Source: Penelope pileata
Lineage: Eukaryota; Chordata; Aves; Galliformes; Cracidae
Length of the DNA stretch: 64,000 bases
Reading direction: 5' to 3'
Assembly (NCBI GenBank): GCA_013396635.1
Contig: WBMW01005662.1
Span: 507,077 to 571,076 of the forward strand
Position 1 is the first letter of the stretch. Each line of letters opens with the position of its first letter. This document shows, piece by piece, positions 40,878 through 51,111 of the stretch. Made by a program: the position numbers and the translations under genes. The notes beneath the pieces are model-generated. The model was given only the letters and a program-made list of their open reading frames with translations. It did not search any database and was not told where the DNA came from.

Positions 40878-41048
40878 CCAATACTCTATGGTGGACGATG
40901 ATGAAGACTTGCCCCATCATGATGAGAGAACATGGAACGTGGGAAATATCAACAGAAGCCAAGCTGAAAATCTGCTGCGGGGAAAGCGAGATGGAACATT
41001 CCTTGTTCGAGAGAGCAGCAAACAAGGCTGCTATGCCTGCTCTGTTGT
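40878..41048 (+). CDS. PIK3R1: cSH2 exon with Ser608 site and FLVRES
   Basis: A 171-base exon encoding (D)QYSMVDDDEDLPHHDERTWN, VGNINRSQAENLLRGKRDGT and FLVRESSKQGCYACSV. It retains Tyr607 and Ser608 (Ser608 is the residue phosphorylated by p110 lipid-kinase-associated protein kinase activity), Trp624 at the SH2 start, and Arg649 of FLVRES, the phosphotyrosine-binding Arg altered in human SHORT syndrome. The VGNINRSQ segment differs from mammalian VGSSNRNK and is the least conserved stretch of the common exons. Confidence 0.98.
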
Positions 41049-41504
41049 GTATGTACCCTAATCTGTGAATGATGTAAACAACATTTGAGGCAGCTCCAAT
41101 GCTGTGCAAGGAGCAGATACACACTGGCATATGCATGGTTCCCGTTAGATCTTTAGGCACAGAAGCAGACCAGGAAGTCCTGAGGCCACCCTTACTGCTG
41201 CTCCATTTTCTACTATTCAAACCTCTGCTAGTCCCACAAATGAGCCTCATGGAGAAGAAGGGAACATAGGGCATAGAATAACTCATTTGTCTGCAACTGC
41301 TAAATCCTGCCTATCTCCTATCTCCTTAACTAGCACAACACCTGGGAGTTTGGGTTAAACCAAGGCATTTTCCATTATCCCACCAGAGAAGACAGAAGTT
41401 CTACGTAGTGACTAGCATTTTAAGATTTCTTGCAAGACCTTACTTTCTAGCTTGATTTTACCTGTACTGACAAACTAAAAACTGGTTGTTTTTTATCTCT
41501 TTAG
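41049..41504 (+). other. PIK3R1: PIK3R1 intron
   Basis: A 0.46-kb intron with gtatgt donor and 'gttttttatctctttag' acceptor. Nothing else is recognisable. Confidence 0.85.
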
Positions 41505-41694
41505 GGTGGATGGAGAAGTTAAGCACTGTGTGATAAACAAAACACCTACTGGGTATGGATTTGCAGAGCCATATAACTTGTACAACTCTCTCAAGGAACT
41601 GGTGCTACATTATCAACACACATCACTCGTGCAGCACAATGACTCTCTCAATGTCACACTAGCCTACCCAGTATATGCACAGCAGAGGCGATGA
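41505..41694 (+). CDS. PIK3R1: Terminal coding exon: cSH2 end and stop
   Basis: Encodes VDGEVKHCVINKTPTGYGFA, EPYNLYNSLKELVLHYQHTS and LVQHNDSLNVTLAYPVYAQQ then RR and TGA at 41692-41694. It completes the C-terminal SH2 domain. Tyr685 and Tyr688 (a Src-family phosphorylation site) are retained, with Ser689 replaced by Asn. The codons for LVL at 41600-41607 contain an exact 8-base match to the miR-29 seed complement. The 3'UTR continues in the same exon. Confidence 0.98.
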
Positions 41695-42007
41695 AGATCT
41701 TAATACTCTGGGTTGTTTGGTTTTTTTCTAAAGAAAAGATTTGTCAACGTTGAGGCCTCTGGAGAGAGAAGGCTCCTTTCAGCCTTACTCAAGAATTTGA
41801 GCTGCAGTATCAAAGCTGTCTGTCTTCAGATGGGACTAGAGCTTTCCTTCACAACTGCAGTGGGAGAGATCACAGTATTAAGCTGTGAACATATGTTTCT
41901 AATCTGAAGTGCTTTTTTTTTCTTTTTTTTTCAATTGAGAAAAGAAAAACACGAGAGTGAGAAATCCTAACCTGATCTCCCTGCAGGGACATAGAGGCCT
42001 TTAACCA

Positions 42008-42014
42008 TGGTGCT
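42008..42014 (+). promoter_or_regulatory. PIK3R1: miR-29 seed match in 3'UTR (7-mer)
   Basis: TGGTGCT complements miR-29 bases 2-8; the next base is T, so it is a 7mer-m8. miR-29 repression of p85alpha is established in human cells. Use here is inferred. Confidence 0.45.
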
Positions 42015-42392
42015 TGTTTACGACCGCTTCTGAAGCTTTACCAGCTAGAACATTGGATTCTGCAGACGCAAGGCGTAAGAGGTCTTTTCATTCAGTTATT
42101 GGGATATTCAGTTATCGGTCACGACCTGGCTTGGATTTGGTGTTGCTGCACTCAGTGGATCCAGACACACAGCATTGTGGACTTTTTGGTTTCTGGTGAA
42201 TGACATGTAGCAGAATGGCACTTTCGTTTGTAAGGGACACTTTAAAGGACTTCAGTTACAGTATGCTGTTTGGAGAAATTGTAATAGTGAAGTGCCAGAA
42301 AGTGTTTTGCTTAGACGTTTAAAAATCCTGTTTTAAGAATATATTTAAGACTGAAGAAAACAGGACTTCCAATGGCATACAGTCTGTAATAA

Positions 42393-42400
42393 TGTACATA
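42393..42400 (+). promoter_or_regulatory. PIK3R1: Pumilio-type element in 3'UTR
   Basis: TGTACATA fits the UGUANAUA consensus for PUM proteins, which lower mRNA stability or translation. It is 0.7 kb after the stop codon. Confidence 0.4.
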
Positions 42401-42711
42401 GTATTGGATGACTAACTATCATTGATGGAAACTATCAATACCAAACTGCTTCACTTTTCTGTTTTCTGTTTGCTGAAAGCTAAATTCTTAGACCATGCTA
42501 TGCAATACTGAATTTTGTTTAGGCTGTAGTCTTCTCTCGAGCATGTCTACAGGTTAAGCTTGTTTTTCTTTCTTCTTTCCTTGCCTTCTTTTTACTCTTT
42601 TTTTTTTGCCTGATGATTTTCATTATTTTTTTTTTAATGTACAGGAAGCCAGCAAGAGTTGGCTTCAGAGTTAAAACTATGAAATATTTTACAATTTTCT
42701 TTGTACATAAT

Positions 42712-42719
42712 ATTGAGCT
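42712..42719 (+). promoter_or_regulatory. PIK3R1: Second Pumilio-type element in 3'UTR
   Basis: An identical TGTACATA lies 319 bp after the first, and 100 bp before the first poly(A) signal. Two identical sites are more suggestive than one. Confidence 0.4.
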
Positions 42720-42817
42720 ACTTGCTCCAAGTTTAAATTTTTTTTTTGTTTTGTTTTGTTTTTTTGACTAAATAATTTGTTGGGCAGTGCCTGATAAGCT
42801 TCAAAGCTGCTTTATTC

Positions 42818-42823
42818 AATAAA
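42818..42823 (+). terminator. PIK3R1: Proximal poly(A) signal candidate
   Basis: AATAAA about 1.1 kb after the stop codon, inside 'ttcaataaaaatatatg'. The downstream sequence is only weakly GT-rich, so use is uncertain. Confidence 0.5.
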
Positions 42824-43060
42824 AATATATGAACCTTACGAAATATCGAGTCCAACAATATTGTTTCAGAGATATCTTTAGAATACGGTACCACGCTATG
42901 TTAGCTTTTTGAAGCATTTTGAACTTCTGTCATCATTGTCTTTATATTTAGAAGATGAAAAATTGTATATCCTTCTCTGATAATGACTGCAGAAAACCAA
43001 GAAAATTTGGCTACTGGGGTAGATACGTTGGAGTTCAGAATGAAACCACGCTTCATAGTA

Positions 43061-43066
43061 AATAAA
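43061..43066 (+). terminator. PIK3R1: Poly(A) signal candidate
   Basis: AATAAA in 'agtaaataaatgac', with 'ctactgtggcagaatttttg' following within 40 bp as a possible GT/T-rich element. Confidence 0.4.
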
Positions 43067-45736
43067 TGACATCTTGATCTACTGTGGCAGAATTTTTGTC
43101 AGCATGTCAAGGTATTTTCATTTCATATGAAGGAAGTTTCTCTAAACTGTTGCCGAAGTTTGTTTTTTGCATTAGTATTCTCAAAAGTGTTCCCATCTTT
43201 ACTTAGAACAATTGGATATAACATAGAGCTAATTAAGACTGGAAAACTTCTTTTTTGAAAATTCTTAGGCTTTCATAGTTATCATTTTGGATTTGTTTTC
43301 ATAACTTTGTAGACTGAGAGAATATCAAACTGAACACTTTCATAATTTCAGGCACCAGAGATGATCAGAATTATGCTTCAGTGAAAGGAAACAAATACAT
43401 GAATCCCACTAAAGTAAATTTACTAGTAAGTAATTTTGAGACAATTAATTGTGGATGGTTTGCAGTGATTATTCTTTGCCATGACCATTGCAGAAGTTCA
43501 CATATTGCAAATTGATAAAGTAATGAAGTTCAGATAAATAATGGAGAAGTTTCAACTAAGTGAGAATATGAACTTGTTCTTCCCCAAAGATGCAAAGGGG
43601 AAAACACATTACTTTTTAAGGGACTTGCACAAGAGTAAGTTCCATGGAGCTGTCTCATAATAGCTCTGCTTTAGAGATACATGTGTTTTGATTCCAAGTG
43701 TGCAGTGCTTTTTCAGCTGTTGGAAATAATAAGAAATTTGCAAATCTCCAGTAGTTTTTGTATTATCTTTTATTTTTTACATTATCCCTTCATTTCTGAG
43801 GCAGTCAGGCTTTTATTTTTATTTGGATTTTGTGCTTTTTTTGGTAGGTTGTCTTTGCTTTCCTACAGATGTATTTTCTTGCTAGAATCTATATCAGGAA
43901 ACAAGATTCAACCAACATTCATTTCAGGATAGTTACCACTTGCAAAATTACTGATTTTTTTTTTCTGAACAGAATTTTAGTCTTCATCCCTTCCCTTCCT
44001 CATTCCACACTCCTTTCAGGCCTCTCAGAAAAGAACCATGTAAATTTGGTGTTCTAATAACTGTATTTTACTATGAAAAGCACCAACAATTGCTCTAGCA
44101 TGACAGTCATACTACTGGGCTTGAAGTTACAAATTAGCTCAATATACAACAACTTAACACTTGTAGCAATCCAAGGTATTCTTCAGACATATATTAATTT
44201 TTGAATGTTAAATATTTTAAGAGTAAAATTGTATTTTTTTTCTCTATAAGCAAAATGTATGTAATCTGAATGGATGTTTCACTTAGTATTTCTCAAGAAA
44301 TGTCATGGTAGTTAAGGCATTTGGATCTAATTTTCCTCATATTAAGTAAACCTCTGCTATGTCAGTGGGCCGTATCCTTAGCATGCCCAGCCCAGTATGG
44401 GATATCGTTTGTTCCTGTCGTGCTGTACTACTTCACTTCATCTGTGGTTGTAGCAGAGAAAAAATAGTGTGCGTGCAAATTTGGCACTTGCTTTTATTGC
44501 ACAAGCAACAATGAGAAATAAGCACTATATTGTGGGGATAAATGCTTAGGGCTTCATTAAGGGAAGTTCTGCCTACACAGGGTCTGTGCAATTCACAAGG
44601 AACACTTACGCCCTCCAAGTGGGCATGAGTGGGATTTCTTTGGTACCTAGGTATTGTGTGGCCTCTGTATTTCCCTCCCTCCTTAATGCACAGAGCTGCA
44701 TCCTGCCAAAGGCCCTATTCACTGCAGAGTTTGTCCTTAATGTACCATATTGTTCACTCCAGTTTTGATTTGATCTCAAACTAATATGTATACAGAAAAA
44801 AAAGCATGTGAATATAACTGAAGAAACACAATGCTTTTCTGTGTTTCTATTAACACGTATTTTTTCCACCTAATATGATTCAAGGGTGGGAATTGCTTTG
44901 GTATGGTTTTTTGATTTGGGGAATTTTTATTTCATTTTAAATCCCTGAATTATGCTGCACTGCAGCAGCACTTGTGCAAGGGTTTTGAAAGATATGAGGC
45001 AAAACACAGAGAACCAACACCCACAAGCAAAATTAGGAGTTTCTGTTTGGGGATATTGCATGTGTGCATCTGTGCATATGCGCACACACTTGCTGTGTTT
45101 ATATATGAATAGATCTCAGTATAGGTGCATTTTCACCAAATGTGATCATTTTGCTGAATTCAGTAAGTGATATCATAATTTTGTGTAAAGACACAAACGC
45201 ACTAGACCTTTGTGGGTGCAGCATGTTTCCAAATGCAGTTTCTGTGTTGTTGTTTTTTTCTAAAAAAAGCTTGTCTGTATAGTTCAGTTATCTAAAAAAT
45301 CTTGTCAAGCAATCTGTAAAACCAAATCCTTTAAATTTTCTATTTGGTGTCAGCTGTTCTGTAGTAAAGAAATGGCTTTGTCTTGTAATTGGCGATGAAA
45401 TAATAATGCTTGGGAAAACATGCAGATGCTTCTAATGGGGAAAACTTATGCCGATTTTCACACAGTGCTTTTGCTATGCATGGTATTAAGTTGGGAAAGT
45501 GAATCCCTGATAGTACTTTTTTCAGGGTCACTTTTAGAAGTGGGCAGCTCAAAACACAATGCCTCCCATAGGACAAGGTTCCAAAATGCAACATTTTATG
45601 TCGGATTGTGTTATATTTACTGAGCGGAAGACTAAACGGGGCTGGGGGAATTGGTGACGATACATTGCGCTTGTCCTAATGAGACTGCATTAGCTGCCCA
45701 ATATGCTGCTATTTTTTTTTTATTCGTGTTTTTAAA

Positions 45737-45742
45737 AATAAA
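45737..45742 (+). terminator. PIK3R1: Distal poly(A) signal candidate
   Basis: AATAAA followed by 'gctctgttctgtt', a T/GT-rich downstream element. It would give a 3'UTR of about 4.1 kb. Confidence 0.5.
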
Positions 45743-45952
45743 GCTCTGTTCTGTTAAATGTCTTTAAAACATTAAGATTACTTTGTTTTAAAATGGTCTT
45801 CAAGGAGGTGGAGGGTAAAGTGGGTTGTACAATTGCCTTCACAAGGCAGCAGCGAAAACATGCCTCCCTGAAATTTTGTTGAAGCTATAGAGTTGATGGA
45901 GCTGTGTCTTGTTTTTAAGTTGCTTTAAAAATTGTAATAAGTCTTCAAGCAG

Positions 45953-45958
45953 AATAAA
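45953..45958 (+). terminator. PIK3R1: Most distal poly(A) signal candidate
   Basis: AATAAA followed by 'ggttgttttg' and later 'cagttgttgagg', a good GT-rich downstream context. It was chosen as the inferred gene end. Confidence 0.45.
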
Positions 45959-47576
45959 GGTTGTTTTGAAAAAGCATTTCAGTTGTTGAGGCTTCAGTGA
46001 AGACTGAGATGTCTATTTACCAGAACTGAATGAAGTAGCTGGCTAGCTCCAAAAGAGTCTTGAGCTACGTAGTGCCAAAATGACAGTTCTGCTAACCTCA
46101 TACTCTTGCAAGAGCAGCGCACCTGCCTTTTATGCCGCAAGTGAGGCTCCGTTTCTTCTGAAATTAGAGTGAGTTTTGCCATTGATTTCCATGAAGTCAG
46201 TCTGACAACCTTTTAGCTAGAGGTAACTCATCAGCTTCATGCTTACCCCTAACTGTGAAAACCAGGGTGACAGTGAAGAAGAGGGAGAAGTGAGAGGGTA
46301 ATTGGACAAGACTGATTCAGAGCATTGTTTTCTTTCACTCCTTGCTAGCATGTGGTATTAGAATTTTAAAGCGCATCCATGTCTTGCATTAGGAGAGGTC
46401 CTCTGGGGAAGCCAGTCAGTCCCTCTAGAAGAATAAAAAGATTTCTGTTCCTGAGGTTTCCATTCCAAAATCTGCCTGCATGCTGCTTACTGCAGTCACA
46501 TAAATACCCCCCGAATGAGATACGCAGGTACCACAGGCTTGAAGTAATTGCTAATAATTGTATCACCATCACTAGCCCATACAGTTTCTTATAAGAAACG
46601 TAGATTAAAGACTATTACTGTATTTTCAGAACACTTAATAGAAATTGGGGTTAGATCTCTGATGAACGTGTGCGTTGCAGTTTTTGTCAGTTAGTAAGCT
46701 GATTCTTTTAAATAGACAGCGCATTTATCTTGTTCCTGCTCACAAAACGTATGTTAAGCAGTACAAGCTCTTCTGTAGCCAGAGAGATCCACATCTAAAA
46801 ATAAGGTTATGGACATGAATCACACATCTCCCATCATCAGCTCCCGAGAGAAATTATGATTGGTTGATCATAATCTGCAGAAATCTTCAGACCAGCGGCC
46901 TTCTGGCCTGTACCATACACTGTATAGAAATCACACTTGGCAGACTGGAAAAAATAGTTTTCAAAAATGTCATTCTATTTTTGTTGTCCACAGACAAACA
47001 CACTCCCACTTCTCTCTGCTTTCTTCATAAGGTTTGATGGTCATTTTTCATAAGGAATGTGGAAAACTGCTTAAATCTATCTTTGCAGCTACAAGTGGGT
47101 GTAATTTTTTAAAAGGCTTGGGAATACTTTTCAGCTTCTTTTCTCCCCAAGCCACTTGACTCATGTGAAGTCCCAAGCACAAGTAACTTCTCACAGATCC
47201 CTTTGAGTCAAAGTGGGATGAGGAAATCTTATACTTCCCGCTGTTGGCTTCTGCATGCTCTTCTGAAGGGACGGGTGATGCCTTGTCCCTGCTCAGAGGG
47301 AACATGGGACAAACACAGACACCTCACAGCTGTCTGCAGGAATTCGGGCACGCGATGCGGGGTGAGATGGGGATGAGAGAGAAAATTGGTACTGGTGAAG
47401 TCCTGGCTGAAAATGGGGAAGAAAATAACTAGTTCCAGTTTGCCTACTGAGACATGGGGTCAGACATGCTTCCAGCCAGAAGTGGATTGTGCAAAAGTAA
47501 CTGGGCCCTTCCTTAGGACATCTGAAACAAGAAGAAGCATTAACTGTGGGAGCTCACCTGAGGATGTGGTTCTGGT

Positions 47577-47681
47577 CTGTCTGTCTTTCTCATTTCTTTC
47601 TTTCTCTCTTTCTTCTTTCTTTCTTTCTTTCTTTCTCTTTCCTTCTTTCTTTTTCTTTTCTCTTTCTTTCCCCCCTCTTTC
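47577..47681 (+). repeat. CT-rich (TTTC)n imperfect microsatellite
   Basis: About 100 bases of pyrimidine, mostly TTTC units with TTC and CTCT interruptions, ending in a short C run. On the opposite strand it is a GAAA-type purine tract. Confidence 0.9.
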
Positions 47682-50600
47682 AAACCTCCATTTTAGGACT
47701 TATGTCCTCAAATACATAGGCTGCCAAAAATAGAAACTCTGTAGGGACTTTTTGGGTAAACAGATATCAGTCAATCAGCAGCTATTCAAACTTCGGGTAA
47801 TCTTTGTGGGGACCAGCACTTTAACCTCTGAACAGCAATCTGATGACCAGAAACATCCTGATAATTCTTTGAAAAAACAGGGTTTTATCCATGACTGCGC
47901 CAGTCCCTATTCCCTGGCAGAACACTATTACACAAACACATCTCGTCACTCCGCTCTTTCTGGCATACTGAGAAGGTGGGAGTTTAGGCCATCAATTTAG
48001 ACTTGTGCAAATATTGACAGAAGAAAAATTTAACAGGTAGCGCACAAAAGGATCTAAACCCTGCTGTCCTCAGGTCCTTAAGCAAACAATACTGACAAAA
48101 CCGGACTTGAATATAGTTAAGTCAGATAATGATTTCACTTTCATGCGTCTGGTATTCCTAGGTCCTTAGAAGACCGTAGGCTGAGAAGAAACAATGAATT
48201 CACATCTGAGAACATTTCTTCCTCTATAAATGTTTATTTCCTTAAGCAGTTTACCTTCTTTTTCCAAAAACCTTATGCTTAGTGTAAAACAAATGTTCTG
48301 GAAGGTTGCTTCTTCACCTGGCAATGACCCTAAGTACTTCAGCAGACTTCTCCATGGGGCGTTGGGTGGAAGAACCATACTAAGAGTCCGCATTTTGTGA
48401 CCCATCTGAAGGGAAACATGGCTGGTTTGTGTGGTAGAATGGTACCCCACCACCCGCCTGTCCAGTACCCATAGCTGTGCTTCATACTATTGTGGGCTCC
48501 ATTGTGCCTTCAGGCCTGTTGTTTCACTGACAGGAAAGAAAGCTTTAGCAGCTTTTATGCTGTGAGGCTGAATGGGAGTAAGGACCTGAGAGAGCATGAG
48601 ATGAAAATAAGACAGGAATGCAGGTCCAGCAGCTGTGGCCAGCCATGCCATACCAGGGGGCAGAGGCGAAGGGAGAAGCCTTGCGCCTCTCACCGTGTCC
48701 TCTGGGCAGGATGCTGACTGTGCTGTGCTGGCATTGGGGCAAAGGCCTTTCACCTTCCCCGTCAAATCTGTGCAGGATTATTTTTCGGTTGGGTTAAGGT
48801 GACCACTTGAAAAAGGTGGCAATCCGCATGCTCATGCAGCTTGCAGCTCTCCCTCTGGCTCTTCTCTGTTTCAGGAAAGCAGTGAGGCTGAACATTTGAG
48901 GTGGGATTCATCTCTAATTTTAAGCACCTAAAAGAAAGGCTTGTCATCAAAGTCATCTGGCAAAGCTCTCGTCACAGAGAGACAGGCAATTCCCTAGGGT
49001 GATTCACCCCACCTACCTCAGGCTCTATTCTTAGGATGTGGTGAATCATGCTCTGGAGCTGCTTCATTGACTGGAGGGGGAGCCCAGGCAAATGGCTGAT
49101 GCGAGATGTGCAACTTGAAGGCAGCTAAAGCTAGATGAACACAGCCTCTTCCCTACTGATAGGCAGTTCAGTTTCTATCTTTCCAGTACCATCTGCAGTA
49201 TCTTCTGCTTCTAGGCATAATGATAAGGAATAATCAGAGGAAGATCAGCTGGTTTCTAGAATTTAGGTCTTTCGTAATGATTTTGAAGGTGACAGGTTCA
49301 AAAACGTGCTGGGCCGTATCCTCCCTGGAGCTGTAATGCTGGAGTTCACACAGGGGAAGGATACTGCTGGCTTCTCTGCTAGCTCCACGGAAAGCCCTGA
49401 CAGTGTCTCAGGCCTGGCTTATCGACATCTGCCACTGAGCCTTCCCAACAGACCGGGTGTGGAAGCTGGAGACCTATCTTCTGGTGGATCTTTTGATCTC
49501 TTGCCAGCCGTGTGATGGGCTGAAAAATTATGGACAAAGATGTTGCTGAATTTTCCAATCAAGATCAGTTTGTTAGTCACCACACTTGCATTTCCTTTCT
49601 TATCCAGGGAAAACTTGTGGAACATAATTTTCTTTCCTTCCAGTTGATCCATAGCCAGGATCACAGGCTGAGATATTTTGATGAGAAAACTGAGATAAGA
49701 ATGACTTCAGTCAAGTCACTTCCCAGACACACTGATCTCTACCAAAGAGAGGTGAGATTCTCCGTTCACCTGCTAGATGGAAAATTCAAAAAGGTGGCAG
49801 GCCCTACAGTATTTTTGGGTGCAGCATTACATGCATGCATACCCCAGTTAAACAGAGCCTTTCAGCAGAGAATAGTCTTCCAGGAAAAGTCTGGCATGGA
49901 GAGTCTCCCTTTTCAGTGAGATGGAAGACTTGGCTTTGCAGAGCTCCAGTGGTTTCAGCAGGTGCAGTGACGTGGGATTGAGGTCTGTGCCAGGAACAAC
50001 ATTTTGAGGAGAAGCTTCAGGAAATTTGAGATGAAAGGAGAAGCTGTTATGCAAACTGCTGTTGCTGTACTGATAACAGGCAATGTAAAAAAGAAATGCC
50101 TGGACTGTCAAACAACCCATGAGCACCAGGAGTCCTCGGGACATATGAGTAAAACACTCAGAGTGTGTTCACAGCATTGCACCTATTTATGGTAAGCACT
50201 GAAGGCTTCTGGACAAGAGAAAAATCTTTCTAGGTGAGGATAGACTGAGACGGCAGATGAATACAAGTGCACAGCCGTCCTCCTGAGTACTTCAGAGGGA
50301 AAGAAAAGATAAACTGATTTTAAAAATGCCAGCTGGTGCACACAGACACACAACAAAATGATGATGCAGTTTCAAAATGTCTCGATGTGTCTTGCTAACA
50401 GCAGTGTTTCTAAAACCGAAATCTCGTAATGGTCTGTTTCCCACAGTATTCTTGGCAGACACAGTCGAGCAAGACCTCTTCTTGGAGAAAATGCCTCTTA
50501 TCTGGCTGGGCCACATGGGCTTCCAGCAGGGTGCGGCCAGGGGCTGGGCTCACGTTTTCTTTCATTAGAGCAAGACACTCAGGTGCCTGTGCACTCCCGT

Positions 50601-51094
50601 GTCCTGCTCTGTGTGACAGCTCCTGGGTAATGCTGTTGTTGGGGAATGTTCAAAACAGCTGATTACAGAGGAGGGGAGGGGATTGCTATTAATGCCTTGG
50701 TAATAACTTGTTTTCAAAGGAATTTTCCTTTTGCTGTCCTATATGGAAGAGCACATCATCTAACAAAACCCTTCTAGAAAGCTCCCTTTATTGGTTATTC
50801 TTAGGGAAGATGGTTAGCTGTGGCAGCTCAAAAAGCTGTTTTTCCTGCTACTTTCAGAACATCTGTAGCAGTGTGAATGCAGATGCTCCCTCAGCATGTC
50901 TGTGCTGCAGACACTGTGACCTCAGGGCCTGCGAGCACGACTGGGCTCACCTGACATTACTTAGCTGAACCAGTAGCGTGGCCTCGGATCTGAAGATAGC
51001 TGACAACTTAGCCAGGCCACACTACTGAATAGTCCTCTTTTCAAAATGCTATCCTTCCCACATCTTTTAAATTCATTTGTCCCTTAAAAATGGT

Positions 51095-51111
51095 AAAAAA
51101 AAAAAAAAAAA
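51095..51111 (+). repeat. Poly-A tract (17 A)
   Basis: Uninterrupted A run in intergenic sequence. No retroposon body is recognised on its left. Confidence 0.8.

Larger units (their letters stand above)
41695..45958 (+). other. PIK3R1: PIK3R1 3'UTR (distal end inferred)
   Basis: Stop codon to the most distal plausible poly(A) signal, about 4.3 kb, similar to the long mammalian PIK3R1 3'UTR. Four AATAAA hexamers could give shorter or longer forms. It contains a miR-29 7-mer seed match (42008-42014), two Pumilio-type TGTACATA elements (42393-42400 and 42712-42719) and many T-rich tracts. No transposon interrupts it, and no separate gene is recognised. The exact end needs transcript data. Confidence 0.65.

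Noticed and set aside
40774..41286. 170-codon minus-strand open frame over the cSH2 exon
   Set aside because: It is the antisense shadow of a strongly conserved coding exon plus adjacent intron; the plus-strand exon explains the lack of stops.
47577..47681. Long pyrimidine tract considered as a splice acceptor tract of a downstream gene
   Set aside because: It is a simple TTTC microsatellite, and no exon-like sequence follows it.
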